64,000 bases of DNA from Enterococcus ratti (GCF_001886195.1 NZ_JXLB01000003.1:1-64000), one strand, 5' to 3'. Positions 39,783 to 50,290 are shown, counted from the stretch's first letter. Translations and numbers: made by a program. Notes: generated from the sequence alone by a model not told the origin.

Positions 39783-40061
39783 TTAGCGTTTTGTTTTCTT
39801 ATCATCTGCGGCATGGCCACGATAAGTTCTTGTTGGTGCAAATTCACCTAGTTTATGTCCTACCATATCTTCTTGGATATAAACTGGTACATGTTTACGT
39901 CCATCATAAACTGCAATGGTATATCCAACAAAACTTGGGAAAATGGTTGAACGACGAGACCAAGTTTTAATAACTTTTTTCTTTTCAACCCCTGCTTGAG
40001 CTTCAACTTTTTTCATTAAATGCTCATCAACGAAAGGTCCTTTCTTTAAACTACGACCCAT
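39783..40061 (-). CDS. rpsS: 30S ribosomal protein S19
   Basis: Head protein close to S13, 92 residues. Begins [19 protein letters not shown]; signature [22 protein letters not shown] near 54-73 seen by its core. AGGAGG precedes the ATG, 42 bases after rplB. Confidence 0.97.
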   Translation of the reverse strand: MGRSLKKGPFVDEHLMKKVEAQAGVEKKKVIKTWSRRSTIFPSFVGYTIAVYDGRKHVPVYIQEDMVGHKLGEFAPTRTYRGHAADDKKTKR

Positions 40062-40103
40062 GGTGAACCTCCTCTCAAAATGTGCGACACATGGTCAAAG
40101 TAA

Positions 40104-40937
40104 TTATTTAGTTTTACGACGACGAACGATAAGTTTGTCTGATTGAGCTTTCTTGTTACGAGTTTTGTAACCAAGAGCTGGTTGTCCCCAAGGAGAAACT
40201 GGTGCTTTACGTCCGATAGGTGCTTTACCTTCGCCACCACCGTGTGGGTGATCATTAGGGTTCATTACACTACCACGTACAGTTGGGCGTTTACGCATCC
40301 AACGTGAGCGGCCAGCTTTACCGATGTTGATCAATTCATGTTGTTCGTTACCGACTGCTCCCACGGTTGCACGGCAAGAAGCTAAAATCATACGAACTTC
40401 ACCAGAGTTTAAACGAATTAATACGTATTTCCCTTCTTTACCAAGTACTTGAGCACTTGTACCAGCAGAACGGATTAACTGTCCGCCTTTACCAGGTTTC
40501 ATTTCAATGTTATGAATAACAGTACCAACTGGAATATTTTCTAAAGGAAGTGCATTTCCGATTTTGATATCCGCATCTGGTCCTGAAACAAGTTTCATAC
40601 CAACTTGTAGTCCTTTTGGTGCTAAGATGTAAGCTTTTACTCCATCTTCATAGTGTACTAATGCGATATTAGCTGAACGGTTTGGATCATACTCGATCGT
40701 TTGAACAGTTGCAACAACGTTATCTTTGTTACGTTTAAAGTCAATCACGCGATATTGGCGTTTGTGTCCGCCGCCTTGATGACGTACTGTGATGCGACCG
40801 TTATTGTTACGTCCAGCATGATTTTTCAATGGTTGCAACAATGATTTTTCAGGCGTTGATGTTGTGATTTCAGCAAAATCAGAACCCGTCATGTTACGAC
40901 GACCATTTGAGGTAGGTTTGTACTTTTTAATCGCCAC
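40104..40937 (-). CDS. rplB: 50S ribosomal protein L2
   Basis: Highly conserved 23S domain IV binder at the peptidyl-transferase/interface region. 277 residues starting [20 protein letters not shown]. The C-terminal [13 protein letters not shown] motif includes the conserved His essential for activity in E. coli. Between rplW and rpsS. Confidence 0.97.
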   Translation of the reverse strand: MAIKKYKPTSNGRRNMTGSDFAEITTSTPEKSLLQPLKNHAGRNNNGRITVRHQGGGHKRQYRVIDFKRNKDNVVATVQTIEYDPNRSANIALVHYEDGVKAYILAPKGLQVGMKLVSGPDADIKIGNALPLENIPVGTVIHNIEMKPGKGGQLIRSAGTSAQVLGKEGKYVLIRLNSGEVRMILASCRATVGAVGNEQHELINIGKAGRSRWMRKRPTVRGSVMNPNDHPHGGGEGKAPIGRKAPVSPWGQPALGYKTRNKKAQSDKLIVRRRKTK

Positions 40938-40977
40938 GTTTTTCCCTCCTAATTTAATGAATTATCTAAATAAGTGC

Positions 40978-41268
40978 TTATTCAGCAGCTTCGAATAATT
41001 GAATTTCTTTTGAATCTTCTGTTAATGTAACGATCGCTTTGCGACGTTTTTTTGTATATCCTGCATATTTTCCCATACGTTTGAATTTCGCACGTACGTT
41101 CACAATGTTTACGTTTTTTACTTTTACGTCAAAAGCAGCTTCAACTGCTTGTTTGACTAAAGTTTTGTTCGCACGAGTATCCACTTCAAAAGTATATTTC
41201 TTGTCGTCCATGGCAAGCATTGATTTTTCAGTGATTACTGGGCGTTTGATTACGTCTAATAAGTTCAT
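40978..41268 (-). CDS. rplW: 50S ribosomal protein L23
   Basis: Tunnel-exit protein, docking site for trigger factor and SRP. 96 residues starting [17 protein letters not shown]; an extended loop with [11 protein letters not shown] near the end. Overlaps rplD by one base. Confidence 0.97.
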   Translation of the reverse strand: MNLLDVIKRPVITEKSMLAMDDKKYTFEVDTRANKTLVKQAVEAAFDVKVKNVNIVNVRAKFKRMGKYAGYTKKRRKAIVTLTEDSKEIQLFEAAE

Positions 41269-41891
41269 TATGCAAGCACCTCCTCAATTTGAGTAAGAGC
41301 AGTTTGTGTTGCTAACACTTTTGTATTTGAAACAACATCTAGAACACTCACATTATCAGAAGTCACTACTGTAACGTTTGGTAAGTTACGTGCAGATAAA
41401 GCAGCAAAGTCGTTACCAGTTTCCAAAACAACCAATACTTTAGAGTCAATAGATAAGTTAGCAAGAACTTGTTTAAATTCTTTTGTTTTTGGTGCATCAA
41501 AGCTTAATCCTTCAATTGCAACCAAATTATTTTCAGCAACTTTTTCTGACAATACAGATTTCATTGCTAAACGACGAACTTTTTTAGGAAGTTTGTAGCT
41601 ATAAGAACGTGGTGTTGGTCCAAAAACTACGCCACCTCCACGCCATTGTGGTGAGCGGATTGATCCTTGACGAGCACGACCAGTTCCTTTTTGACGCCAT
41701 GGTTTTCGTCCACCGCCTCGAACAGCACTACGATTTTTGACCGCATGTGTTCCTTGTCTTAATGACGCACGTTGCATAACGATTGCATCGTAAACAACAC
41801 TTTCATTTGGTTCAATTCCGAAGATTTCTTCGTTAAGTGTGATTTCACCGTTTTGGCTTCCATCTTGTTTGAATAATGCTACATTCGGCAT
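41268..41891 (-). CDS. rplD: 50S ribosomal protein L4
   Basis: Lines the exit tunnel with L22. 207 residues; the tunnel loop [19 protein letters not shown] lies at about 59-77 and appears unaltered. In E. coli L4 autoregulates the S10 operon; Firmicutes do not use the same leader. Between rplC and rplW. Confidence 0.97.
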   Translation of the reverse strand: MPNVALFKQDGSQNGEITLNEEIFGIEPNESVVYDAIVMQRASLRQGTHAVKNRSAVRGGGRKPWRQKGTGRARQGSIRSPQWRGGGVVFGPTPRSYSYKLPKKVRRLAMKSVLSEKVAENNLVAIEGLSFDAPKTKEFKQVLANLSIDSKVLVVLETGNDFAALSARNLPNVTVVTSDNVSVLDVVSNTKVLATQTALTQIEEVLA

Positions 41892-41918
41892 TCCTTAGTT
41901 CCTCCTTTCTTCCTACAA

Positions 41919-42548
41919 TTATTTCGCTTTCACAGCTGATTTAATAGTAATTAATGATTTTTTCGCTCCAGGAACATTCCCTTTAATTAAGATAACATTT
42001 CTTTCTGCATCAACACGTACAATTTCCAAGTTTTGGATTGTTACGCGGTTGCCGCCCATGCGACCAGCAAGACGTTTATTTTTAAATACACGGTTAGGTG
42101 CAACTGGACCCATTGACCCCGGACGACGATGGTAGCGAGAACCGTGAGCCATTGGTCCGCGGCTTTGTCCATGGCGTTTGATAACCCCTTGGAATCCTTT
42201 ACCTTTCGTAGTACCTGTTACATCAACAATGTCTCCTGCTTGGAAAACATCTACTGTAATTTCTTTTCCTACTTCATATTCTCCTAGCTCAACATTTTTG
42301 AATTCACGAATGAAGCGCTTAGGAGCCGTGTTTGCTTTTGCAACATGACCTTTCGCAGGTTTGTTTGATAAAACTTCACGCATATCTTGGTAACCAACTT
42401 GAATGGCTTCGTAGCCGTCCGTTTCCATTGTTTTTACTTGTAATACTACGTTTGGCGTAGCTTCTACAACAGTTACTGGAATTAATTCACCAGATTCAGT
42501 GAAGATTTGTGTCATTCCCACTTTTTTCCCTAAGATTCCTTTGGTCAT
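41919..42548 (-). CDS. rplC: 50S ribosomal protein L3
   Basis: Early assembly protein reaching the peptidyl-transferase centre. 209 residues beginning [16 protein letters not shown]; the central loop with [20 protein letters not shown] contains the Gln normally methylated in E. coli. Follows rpsJ by 30 bases. Confidence 0.97.
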   Translation of the reverse strand: MTKGILGKKVGMTQIFTESGELIPVTVVEATPNVVLQVKTMETDGYEAIQVGYQDMREVLSNKPAKGHVAKANTAPKRFIREFKNVELGEYEVGKEITVDVFQAGDIVDVTGTTKGKGFQGVIKRHGQSRGPMAHGSRYHRRPGSMGPVAPNRVFKNKRLAGRMGGNRVTIQNLEIVRVDAERNVILIKGNVPGAKKSLITIKSAVKAK

Positions 42549-42578
42549 GAGTACACCTCCATTAATTTTAATTTAATT

Positions 42579-42887
42579 TTATAATTTGATTTCGATGTTT
42601 ACACCAGATGGTAAGTCTAGCTTCATCAAAGCATCAACAGTCTTTGGTGTTGGGTTCACAATGTCAATTAGACGTTTGTGTGTACGCATTTCAAATTGTT
42701 CGCGTGAATCTTTGTATTTATGAGTCGCACGAATAACTGTATAAAGATTGCGTTCAGTTGGTAATGGAATCGGACCTGATACGCTAGCTCCAGTTCTTTT
42801 TGCAGTTTCTACGATTTTATCCGCTGCTTGATCTAAAATACGATGTTCATACGCTTTTAAACGAATACGAATTTTTTGTTTTGCCAT
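42579..42887 (-). CDS. rpsJ: 30S ribosomal protein S10
   Basis: First gene of the S10-spc superoperon; in the 30S head and, as NusE, in antitermination complexes. The open frame extends 66 codons upstream through the RNA leader, but [15 protein letters not shown] is the family start with GGAGGGAACAAG before it; 102 residues. The tip loop [16 protein letters not shown], where tetracycline-class resistance changes occur in other species, looks wild type. Confidence 0.97.
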   Translation of the reverse strand: MAKQKIRIRLKAYEHRILDQAADKIVETAKRTGASVSGPIPLPTERNLYTVIRATHKYKDSREQFEMRTHKRLIDIVNPTPKTVDALMKLDLPSGVNIEIKL

Positions 42888-43050
42888 CTTGTTCCCTCCT
42901 TCGCCTATTTTAAAAAGTAGACATAGCTCCACGAAAATTTCCGTCACGCTCGTTCGTGGCAAAGCGTCCGGGCGTGTCGCAACCTCTCGCTTCTCAGCCG
43001 ACGAAATCAACTTGACTACGTCTGTGCCATTTACATTTAGTAAACACACC
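42888..43050 (-). ncRNA. Structured 5' leader of the S10 operon
   Basis: About 160 bases lie between the predicted transcription start and rpsJ. The section is much more G/C-rich than other gaps. It includes GACACGC..GCGTGACG and CCACGAA..TTCGTGG arms (about 42928-42986), which overlap and could be alternatives. The layout resembles an autoregulatory r-protein leader, but I cannot assign it to a named family from memory. No T-run is present, so it is not a plain terminator. Confidence 0.45.
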
Positions 43051-43056
43051 TTTGTA

Positions 43057-43085
43057 AGTATAATATATCTAAATCTACAAATCAA
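43057..43085 (-). promoter_or_regulatory. Promoter of the S10-spc operon
   Basis: Minus-strand TTGATT (43085-43080), 17-base spacer, TATACT (43062-43057). It is the only good vegetative promoter ahead of rpsJ and lies about 170 bases upstream of its start. Confidence 0.7.
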
Positions 43086-43465
43086 GGCTTTTTCTTTGTA
43101 AATAATAATTTGTTTTCATCGTTTTTCATTTTCACTAAAATTCTCTTAATTTTCTCCTACTTGACACCCTCTAATCCATATTTTTCATTCGCACACATTT
43201 TGTGTTTGTTTATCTAATAAAGATTGCAGAACTATCATTGTTTCCCTTAACTTTACCACTTAGACTATTTTCTGCTAAAGATCTTCCCTTTTTTAACTCA
43301 ATCCGTAACGCTAAGGTTGAGTATTTTCTTGTCAATATGTCTTTGCTCGTACAATAGAATGAAAAAGCACCATTTTTTGTCTCACAACTACTTTTGAGGG
43401 CTCCATACATTCAAATTAAAAGCATTGGGATGCCACAGTTCTGTAGACGTTAAAATTTCATAACA
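43086..43465. other. Gene-poor stretch upstream of the S10 promoter
   Basis: No convincing gene. A 66-codon minus-strand frame (43210-43410) has no Shine-Dalgarno and no recognisable motif. Together with the relic next to it, this 880-base tuf-rpsJ interval appears to be decaying DNA. Confidence 0.4.
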
Positions 43466-43795
43466 TTATTTAGAATCTGAAGAAATATTGACTTTTTGAA
43501 TTCCAATTTGTACAGCTTTTTTAATTTCTTCATCTGGATTATCTGAACCACCATATAAAATTAGAAAAGCGTTGTCTTTTTCTTTAATCTTTTCTAAAAC
43601 ATCATCTTAAGTGATTTAAACAACAAATAAAGTAAATTCATGTTTCTTCTTTCTAATAGCTCTTGATTTTTTGATCGTGCAATACACCTTTTTCGTAGAA
43701 ACACGAGCAAATCTAGCTAGCTCTTGAACAGTGAAGGTCAATTCATATTTAACAAAGTATTTGATCATTTCTTTTTCTCTTTTATTTAGAGGCAT
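43466..43795 (-). pseudogene. Relic: HTH frame joined to class II aldolase C-terminal fragment
   Basis: From ATG 43795, with AAGGAGG eight bases upstream, a 59-codon frame encodes a helix-turn-helix-like segment (FTVQELARFARVSTKKVY). It stops at 43616. After a second stop at 43607 the same frame continues with a fragment matching the C-terminal part of class II fructose/tagatose-bisphosphate aldolases: LILYGGSDNPDEEIKKAVQIG, then IQKVNISSDSK and a stop at 43466. The active family reads LHGGSGIPDE and INVNTE; here His, Gly and other conserved residues are lost. I infer decay of a sugar-phosphate gene and a regulator fused by deletion. The HTH part alone might still be expressed. Confidence 0.6.
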
Positions 43796-43883
43796 TTATT
43801 CGACCTCCTTGTTTATACTACACGTATTTTTTGTTCTGTTCTTTGGATAACTTAAAACGATCGCAAAGTTAAATTTTAACTAA

Positions 43884-43930
43884 GAAAAAAAGTCTGAAAT
43901 GAAGATTCTAAAGATCCTCATTTCAGACTT
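43884..43930 (-). terminator. Terminator after tuf
   Basis: 17-bp stem with one G-T pair (43890-43906 with 43914-43930), loop TCTAAAG, followed on the minus strand by a T-run (complement of 43884-43891). It lies about 40 bases after the tuf stop and ends the str operon. Confidence 0.9.
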
Positions 43931-43970
43931 CAACGTCCGAATAAATGTAACTTTGTGAAGCTTAAATTAA

Positions 43971-45158
43971 TTAAGCTTTGATTTCAGTAACGACGCCGGC
44001 ACCAACCGTACGTCCACCTTCACGGATTGAGAATTTCGTTCCATTCTCGATAGCGATTGGGTGAATCAATTCAACTTCCATTGTTACGTTATCGCCAGGC
44101 ATAACCATTTCAGTACCTTCTGGTAATTCAACAACACCTGTTACATCAGTTGTACGGAAGTAGAATTGTGGGCGATAGTTAGTAAAGAACGGTGTATGAC
44201 GTCCACCTTCTTCTTTTGTTAATACATACACTTCAGCAGAGAATTTTGTATGTGGTGTAATTGTACCTGGTTTAGCTAAAACTTGCCCACGTTGAATATC
44301 TTCACGTGCAACACCACGCAACAACGCACCAATGTTGTCACCAGCTTCAGCATAATCTAATAATTTACGGAACATTTCAACACCAGTTACAGTCGTTTTA
44401 GCTGTTTCTTCTGCAATACCAACGATTTCAACTTCGTCACCAACACGAACTTGTCCACGTTCCACACGACCTGTAGCAACCGTACCACGTCCAGTAATTG
44501 AAAATACATCTTCCACTGGCATCATGAATGGTTTGTCGTTGTCACGTTCTGGAGTTGGAATATATTCGTCAACTGCAGCCATTAACTCAAGAATTTTTTC
44601 TTCATATGAAGCATCGCCTTCTAAAGCTTTCAAAGCCGAACCAGCAACTACAGGAACATCGTCGCCAGGGAATTCATATTCTGTCAATAAGTCACGAACT
44701 TCCATTTCAACTAATTCTAGTAATTCTTCATCGTCAACCATATCCACTTTGTTTAAGAATACAACAATGTAAGGAACACCAACTTGACGAGATAGTAGAA
44801 TGTGTTCACGAGTTTGTGGCATAGGACCATCAGCAGCAGACACTACCAAGATCGCTCCGTCCATTTGAGCAGCACCAGTAATCATGTTTTTAACATAATC
44901 CGCGTGTCCTGGGCAGTCAACGTGCGCATAGTGACGAGTATCAGTTTCATATTCAACGTGAGCTGTTGAAATTGTGATTCCGCGTTCGCGTTCTTCTGGA
45001 GCACCATCAATTTGATCGTAAGCCATAGCTTGGCCGCCGTTTTTCTTAGATAATACCGTTGTAATTGCTGCTGTTAAAGTAGTTTTACCGTGGTCAACGT
45101 GTCCGATTGTACCAATGTTAACGTGTGGTTTAGAACGGTCAAATTTTTCTTTTGCCAT
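43971..45158 (-). CDS. tuf: Elongation factor Tu
   Basis: GTPase that delivers aminoacyl-tRNA. G1 GHVDHGKT (19-26), G3 DCPGH (about 81-85), G4 NKVD (about 136-139). Three domains in 395 residues, full length. Last gene of rpsL-rpsG-fusA-tuf, 162 bases after fusA, with AGGAGGAC before the ATG. The gap holds an AT-rich hairpin (near 45262-45280) but no clear promoter. Confidence 0.98.
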   Translation of the reverse strand: MAKEKFDRSKPHVNIGTIGHVDHGKTTLTAAITTVLSKKNGGQAMAYDQIDGAPEERERGITISTAHVEYETDTRHYAHVDCPGHADYVKNMITGAAQMDGAILVVSAADGPMPQTREHILLSRQVGVPYIVVFLNKVDMVDDEELLELVEMEVRDLLTEYEFPGDDVPVVAGSALKALEGDASYEEKILELMAAVDEYIPTPERDNDKPFMMPVEDVFSITGRGTVATGRVERGQVRVGDEVEIVGIAEETAKTTVTGVEMFRKLLDYAEAGDNIGALLRGVAREDIQRGQVLAKPGTITPHTKFSAEVYVLTKEEGGRHTPFFTNYRPQFYFRTTDVTGVVELPEGTEMVMPGDNVTMEVELIHPIAIENGTKFSIREGGRTVGAGVVTEIKA

Positions 45159-45320
45159 TTTAAAAGTCCTCCTAAAAATACAATTTATTTTTCTGATAGG
45201 TATGTGGTAAACTTAGCGCCTAACTCATGCCCATATCATCGATAATTATTTTACACGAAACTATATTAAAAATATAGTCTCTTTGAATAATCTGTCATGC
45301 AGACTATCAGTTTTAAGAAA

Positions 45321-47405
45321 TTATTCAGCTTTTCCGCCGTTTTTCTTAATGATTTCTTCTTGCACGGATTTAGGTACGTCTTCGTAGTGGTCAAAGACCA
45401 TCATGAACGTACCACGTCCTTGCGTTGCAGAACGCAAAGTAGTTGCGTAACCAAACATTTCAGCTAATGGAACAATCGCATTAACGATTTGTGAATTTCC
45501 GTGTGCTTCCATGCCTTCAACGCGTCCGCGTCGGCTTGTTACATGTCCCATAATATCCCCTAAATAATCTTCTGGAACAGTAATCGTTACTTTCATCATT
45601 GGTTCTAAAATAACAGGACGTGCGTGTTTTGCAGCAGCTCGTAAAGCCATAGAAGCCGCCACACGGAAGGCTGTTTCATTTGAATCGACATCATGATAAG
45701 AACCATCATAAAGTTTTGCTTTGATGTCTACCAATGGGTAGCCAGCAAGTACTCCGTTATTCATAGATTCTTCTAACCCTTTTTCAACTGCTGGAATGTA
45801 TTCGCGAGGAACTACTCCACCAACAATTGCATTTTCAAATTCAAAACCTTTACCTTCTTCATTTGGTGTAAATTCAATCCACACGTGTCCGTATTGTCCT
45901 TTACCACCAGATTGACGTACAAACTTTCCTTCAGCTTTTGTTGTTTCACGGAATGTTTCACGGTAAGAAACTTGTGGAGCACCCACATTCGCTTCAACTT
46001 TGAATTCACGTTTCATACGATCTACTAAAACGTCTAAGTGCAATTCACCCATACCAGAAATAACTGTTTCGCCCGTTTCAACGTTTGTTTCAACACGAAA
46101 TGATGGGTCTTCTTCTGCAAGTTTTTGCAACGCAACGCCCATTTTATCTTGGTCTGCTTTTGATTTAGGCTCAACAGCAACTTGAATAACTGGTTCAGGA
46201 AACTCAATTGATTCAAGAATAACCGGTGCATCTAATGCACATAAGGTATCACCCGTCGTTGTATCTTTCAATCCCACAGCAGCAGCAATATCACCTGAAT
46301 ACACTTTGTCAATCTCTTGACGCGTATTGGCGTGCATCTGCAAAATACGTCCGATACGTTCTTTTTTGCCTTTAGAAGCATTCAATACATACGAACCACT
46401 CTCAAGGACACCAGAATAAACACGGAAGAACGTTAGACGACCTACAAATGGGTCAGTCATTACTTTAAAAGCTAGTGAAGCAAAAGGTGCTTCATCATCA
46501 GCCGGGCGTGTTGTTTCTTCATCAGTTTTCGTATCAATCCCTTTGATTGCTTCGATATCTACTGGCGAAGGCAAGTAATCAAGAACGGCATCCAACATTA
46601 ATTGAACCCCTTTGTTCTTAAATGCAGAACCAGCTAAAACTGGGAAGAATTCAACATTGATCGTTGCGCGACGAATACCAGCAATCAATTCCTCTTGAGT
46701 GATTTCTTCACCTTCAAGATATTTCATCATTAGTTCTTCATCGGTTTCAGCAACCGCTTCAACTAATTTTTCACGCCATTCTTGTGCTTGTTCCAGATAT
46801 TCTTCAGGAATCTCAGTTTCTTGAATATCTGTTCCTAAATCATTCGTATAGATTTCAGCTTTCATTTTAACCAAGTCAATGATACCAGTGAAGTTCTCTT
46901 CAGAACCAATCGGTAACTGAATTGGATGTGCATTTGCTTGCAAACGATCATGTAAAGTTTTTACTGAATACAAGAAATCTGCACCAATTTTATCCATTTT
47001 GTTACAGAATACGATACGAGGCACTCGGTATTCAGTTGCTTGACGCCAAACTGTTTCAGTTTGAGGTTCAACCCCTGACTGTGAGTCAAGTACAGTTACC
47101 GCACCATCCAATACACGTAAAGAACGCTGTACTTCAATCGTGAAGTCTACGTGTCCGGGTGTATCAATGATATTTACACGGTAACCTTTCCACTGCGCAG
47201 TAGTCGCAGCAGAGGTAATTGTGATACCACGTTCTTGTTCTTGTTCCATCCAGTCCATTTGTGAAGCTCCTTCATGGGTTTCACCAATTTTATGGATTTT
47301 ACCGGTATAGTACAAGATACGCTCTGTCGTTGTCGTTTTACCTGCATCAACGTGAGCCATGATACCAATATTACGAGTTTTTTCTAGCGAAAATTCTCTT
47401 GCCAT
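45321..47405 (-). CDS. fusA: Elongation factor G
   Basis: Translocation GTPase. G1 AHVDAGKT (17-24), G3 DTPGH (about 83-87), G4 NKMD (about 137-140), then domains II-V, including [17 protein letters not shown] of domain V. 694 residues, normal. Between rpsG and tuf in the str operon. Positions known for fusidic acid resistance were not examined residue by residue. Confidence 0.98.
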   Translation of the reverse strand: MAREFSLEKTRNIGIMAHVDAGKTTTTERILYYTGKIHKIGETHEGASQMDWMEQEQERGITITSAATTAQWKGYRVNIIDTPGHVDFTIEVQRSLRVLDGAVTVLDSQSGVEPQTETVWRQATEYRVPRIVFCNKMDKIGADFLYSVKTLHDRLQANAHPIQLPIGSEENFTGIIDLVKMKAEIYTNDLGTDIQETEIPEEYLEQAQEWREKLVEAVAETDEELMMKYLEGEEITQEELIAGIRRATINVEFFPVLAGSAFKNKGVQLMLDAVLDYLPSPVDIEAIKGIDTKTDEETTRPADDEAPFASLAFKVMTDPFVGRLTFFRVYSGVLESGSYVLNASKGKKERIGRILQMHANTRQEIDKVYSGDIAAAVGLKDTTTGDTLCALDAPVILESIEFPEPVIQVAVEPKSKADQDKMGVALQKLAEEDPSFRVETNVETGETVISGMGELHLDVLVDRMKREFKVEANVGAPQVSYRETFRETTKAEGKFVRQSGGKGQYGHVWIEFTPNEEGKGFEFENAIVGGVVPREYIPAVEKGLEESMNNGVLAGYPLVDIKAKLYDGSYHDVDSNETAFRVAASMALRAAAKHARPVILEPMMKVTITVPEDYLGDIMGHVTSRRGRVEGMEAHGNSQIVNAIVPLAEMFGYATTLRSATQGRGTFMMVFDHYEDVPKSVQEEIIKKNGGKAE

Positions 47406-47483
47406 TTTCTTACTCCTCTCTTCATTTAAATCGATTGTAAATTGACTTTCTGCTGTTGTTTAAACCAACAGGCAGAGAGGATC

Positions 47484-47954
47484 TTACCAACGATAATGAG
47501 CAAATGCACGGTTAGCATCAGCCATTTTATGAGTGTCTTCACGTTTTTTAACAGAAGCACCAGTGTTATTTGCAGCATCCATGATTTCTTTTGCTAGACG
47601 TTCTTCCATTGTGTGTTCGCCGCGCAAACGAGCATAGCTTACCACCCAGCGAAGAGCTAAAGTTGTACGACGTTCAGGACGAACTTCAACTGGCACTTGA
47701 TAGTTTGACCCCCCGACACGACGCGCTTTTACTTCAAGAACAGGCATCACATTTTTCATTGCTTGTTCAAACACTTCTAATGGATCATTACCTGTAGATT
47801 CTTTGATCAAATCAAAGGCGTTATAAATAATACTAGATGCAACACCGCGTTTTCCATCAACCATTACACGGTTGATTAAGCGAGTTACTAATTTTGAGTT
47901 ATAAATAGGATCTGGTAAAACATCACGTTTTGCAACAGGACCTTTACGTGGCAT
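47484..47954 (-). CDS. rpsG: 30S ribosomal protein S7
   Basis: Head-nucleating 16S 3'-domain binder, 156 residues. Begins [23 protein letters not shown]; signature region [18 protein letters not shown] near 78-95. In E. coli it represses the str operon. 88 bases after rpsL. Confidence 0.98.
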   Translation of the reverse strand: MPRKGPVAKRDVLPDPIYNSKLVTRLINRVMVDGKRGVASSIIYNAFDLIKESTGNDPLEVFEQAMKNVMPVLEVKARRVGGSNYQVPVEVRPERRTTLALRWVVSYARLRGEHTMEERLAKEIMDAANNTGASVKKREDTHKMADANRAFAHYRW

Positions 47955-48042
47955 CCGTAACTCCTCCTTCCGAAATATTCTTCATAAGTAATTGCCCTAC
48001 TTTGAATTAGTAAGACAAGTTTCATTTGTTTAATAATTAAAA

Positions 48043-48456
48043 TTAAGCTTTAGGTTTTTTAGTACCGTATTTAGAACGGCTTTGTTTACGATCGTTTACA
48101 CCAGCAGTATCTAGTGCCCCACGAACGATATGGTAACGTACCCCTGGTAAGTCCTTTACACGTCCACCGCGTAACAATACCACACTGTGTTCTTGCAAGT
48201 TGTGACCAATTCCCGGGATATAAGCAGTAACTTCAATTAAGTTTGACAAACGAACACGAGCATATTTACGTAAAGCTGAGTTCGGTTTTTTAGGTGTCAT
48301 TGTACCCACACGAGTTGCTACCCCACGTTTTTGAGGAGAATTCACGTTTGTTTGAGTCTTTTTAAAGCTGTTATATCCTTTGTTTAAAGCAGGTGAATTA
48401 GATTTTTCCACCTTTGATTTACGAGGTTTACGTACTAATTGATTAATTGTAGGCAT
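48043..48456 (-). CDS. rpsL: 30S ribosomal protein S12
   Basis: Decoding-centre protein and first gene of the str operon. 137 residues starting [15 protein letters not shown]. The loops linked to streptomycin resistance elsewhere (TPKKPNS, about 54-60, and GGRVKDLPG) carry the wild-type lysines. AAGGAGGAAATAAGG precedes the ATG. Confidence 0.98.
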   Translation of the reverse strand: MPTINQLVRKPRKSKVEKSNSPALNKGYNSFKKTQTNVNSPQKRGVATRVGTMTPKKPNSALRKYARVRLSNLIEVTAYIPGIGHNLQEHSVVLLRGGRVKDLPGVRYHIVRGALDTAGVNDRKQSRSKYGTKKPKA

Positions 48457-48613
48457 TCCTTATTTCCTCCTTCCCACGATTCGCATCTAGTTCCACACAT
48501 CCAGGTGGTTCTTTTTACGATAAAAAATAAATGCAGCTCCTGCATCCTTATCAAATATGCTTTAATAAACAGTCAGCACGTCTCTTTAACTAGAGACCTG
48601 TAGATAAAGCACC
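48457..48613 (-). other. 5' leader of the str operon
   Basis: About 155 bases between the predicted start site and rpsL. It contains a GTCTCT/AGAGAC hairpin (about 48573-48592) and a GCAGGAGCTGC palindrome. No terminator-like T-run follows them. Function is unknown; r-protein leaders of this kind often bind a regulatory r-protein. Confidence 0.35.
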
Positions 48614-48619
48614 TTGGTC

Positions 48620-48648
48620 AGAATATCATGAATAAAAAAAGTTGTCAA
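48620..48648 (-). promoter_or_regulatory. Promoter of the str operon
   Basis: Minus-strand TTGACA (48648-48643), 17-base spacer, TATTCT (48625-48620). A strong vegetative match driving rpsL-rpsG-fusA-tuf. It is divergent to rpiA, whose start is 112 bases to the right; no convincing rpiA promoter was seen there apart from an A/T-rich TATAAA near 48721. Confidence 0.75.
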
Positions 48649-48759
48649 CTAGTGTTATGTATTTTTTTTAACAATACTGAAATGAAAAAAGGATGCTATC
48701 TTTTTCTTAAGATTCAATATAAAATAACTATAAATAAAACAGAAAGGTGGGCATAATAA

Positions 48760-49464
48760 ATGAATTTAAAAAAAGCCGCAGGGATTGAAGCAGCTAAATT
48801 TGTAAAAGACGGAATGATCATCGGCTTAGGTACAGGCTCTACTGCTTATTATATGGTAGAAGAAATTGGGCGACGGATACGTGAGGAAGGATTGAAAATT
48901 ACGGGGGTTACTACCTCCAATGCAACTAAAGAACAAGCTAAAAAACTCAATATTCCCTTAAAGAGTATCGATGAGGTTTCTAAGGTTGACCTGACCATCG
49001 ATGGAGCAGATGAAATTAGCCAAAATTTTCAAGGAATTAAAGGCGGAGGTGCTGCCCTTCTTTTTGAAAAAATTGTTGCGACGTATTCAAAACAAATCAT
49101 TTGGATTGTTGACGAATCAAAATTGGTAGATAAATTGGGGAAATTTCCTCTTCCTATCGAAGTGATTCCTTATGGTTCACAACAATTGATGCGTCTCTTT
49201 ACTGAAAAAGGATACCATCCAGTTTTACGTAAAACAAAATCAAATCAAACGCTATTAACCGATAGTGGACATTACATTATTGATTTGCATCTTCAAACGA
49301 TCGATGCTCCTGAAACCTTAGCAAAGTACCTCGACCAATTAGTAGGTGTGGTGGAACATGGTCTTTTTTTAAATATGGTTTCAAAAGTAATTGTTGCATC
49401 AACGCATGGAGTAACCGTTACTGAGACACCGCATTCATTAAAGATAGATCATGAGAACAATTAA
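48760..49464 (+). CDS. rpiA: Ribose-5-phosphate isomerase A
   Basis: Interconverts ribulose 5-phosphate and ribose 5-phosphate in the pentose phosphate pathway. Motifs GLGTGSTA (about 22-29), DGADEI (about 84-89) and [11 protein letters not shown] (about 98-108) carry the phosphate-binding and catalytic residues. The C-terminal part has [10 protein letters not shown]. 234 residues, slightly above the usual 220-230. AAAGGTGGGCATAATAA precedes the ATG. It links to the deo genes to the right, which generate ribose/deoxyribose phosphates. Confidence 0.95.
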   Translation: MNLKKAAGIEAAKFVKDGMIIGLGTGSTAYYMVEEIGRRIREEGLKITGVTTSNATKEQAKKLNIPLKSIDEVSKVDLTIDGADEISQNFQGIKGGGAALLFEKIVATYSKQIIWIVDESKLVDKLGKFPLPIEVIPYGSQQLMRLFTEKGYHPVLRKTKSNQTLLTDSGHYIIDLHLQTIDAPETLAKYLDQLVGVVEHGLFLNMVSKVIVASTHGVTVTETPHSLKIDHENN

Positions 49465-49571
49465 AAAATGACTTGTTAAAAAAACACAAAAAAACTATCT
49501 TTTCAACGAACTTTATGCTACATTTTTACTGTTATATATAGGCAGAAAATCATTGCTAGAAAGGAATCACC

Positions 49572-50153
49572 ATGAAGATTATTGGTTATGCACGCACAAC
49601 CATAAATGATGCTGATCTTACGCCGCAAGTGAAGCAGCTCTCTCATTTTGGTTGTCATGAAATTTTTCACGAAACATATGAGTCTAAGGATACAATATCT
49701 AGTAATATTTGTTTAGAAAAAGTAATCAAAGAAATGCAACAAGGCGATACTTTAGTTATTTGCCAACTTCATCGATTAGGTAAGTCTACTCGTCAATTAA
49801 CAGAATTAACACAATTATTCAATGACCGTGGCTTACATCTAGTAAGCATCCAAGAAAAAATAGATACACGTAAACCGATGGGAAGAACTTATTTTCAATT
49901 AATGGAAGGCTTGGCTATCATGGAATGTTCTTTAATCAAAGAACGCACCCTTATCGGTCTCAACGAAGCCCGTAAAAAAGGAAAAATTGGTGGACGCCCA
50001 AAAATTGATCTCAAAACAATCAAAAAAATTCGACGATTGTATTATGAAAAAAAAGAAACAATTCAGTTGATTTCTACAAAGTGCGGCGTATCAGTTGGTA
50101 CTTGTTACAAATATATTAATCTCCCAGAAGAAGAAATTCAGCAATTATATTAA
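49572..50153 (+). CDS. Serine recombinase (resolvase/invertase) homologue with altered active site
   Basis: 193-residue resolvase-family protein: catalytic-fold domain (about 1-98), long E helix with LIKERTLIGLNEARKKGK (121-138), GGRPK hinge and C-terminal HTH (about 147-182). Residues align one-to-one with gamma-delta resolvase numbering. Retained are Arg8, Arg68, Glu124 and Arg125. Changed are the nucleophile Ser10 to Thr (YARTT), Arg45 to Asn, Asp67 to His (HRLGK) and Arg71 to Lys. It is therefore probably weak or dead as a recombinase and may act as a DNA-binding protein. No transposase or partner gene adjoins it. GAAAGGAATCACC precedes the ATG. A perfect inverted repeat follows 85 bases later. 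Confidence 0.85.
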   Translation: MKIIGYARTTINDADLTPQVKQLSHFGCHEIFHETYESKDTISSNICLEKVIKEMQQGDTLVICQLHRLGKSTRQLTELTQLFNDRGLHLVSIQEKIDTRKPMGRTYFQLMEGLAIMECSLIKERTLIGLNEARKKGKIGGRPKIDLKTIKKIRRLYYEKKETIQLISTKCGVSVGTCYKYINLPEEEIQQLY

Positions 50154-50237
50154 GAAACAACTCATTATGCATTTTTCAACTAATAAAAAATTTCAATATT
50201 AATTTTATTCAAACTTCTTACTTGCATTTGCTTTAAA

Positions 50238-50290
50238 ACATTCGGCAGAGTAGTCAGTTGCAAAAATGAACTGACTACTCTGCCGAATGT
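50238..50290. repeat. 22-bp perfect inverted repeat after the recombinase homologue
   Basis: Arms 50238-50259 and 50269-50290 are exact complements with a 9-base spacer and contain 10 G/C pairs. No full T-run follows on the plus strand (TGTATTCTTT), so termination is possible but not classical. It might equally be a recombinase or regulator site. The rest of the 287-base gap is A/T-rich gpmA leader. Confidence 0.7.

Noticed and set aside
42888-43085. 66-codon N-terminal extension of rpsJ
   Set aside because: S10 is 102 residues in related bacteria, and the GGAGGG site sits just before the internal ATG; the extension is the RNA leader read as codons.
43210-43410. 66-codon minus-strand frame between the S10 promoter and the relic
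   Set aside because: No Shine-Dalgarno, no recognisable motif, and it lies in a decaying region; kept only as a note.
48649-48759. Promoter for rpiA
   Set aside because: A TATAAA is present but the -35 position does not match; not listed as a feature.
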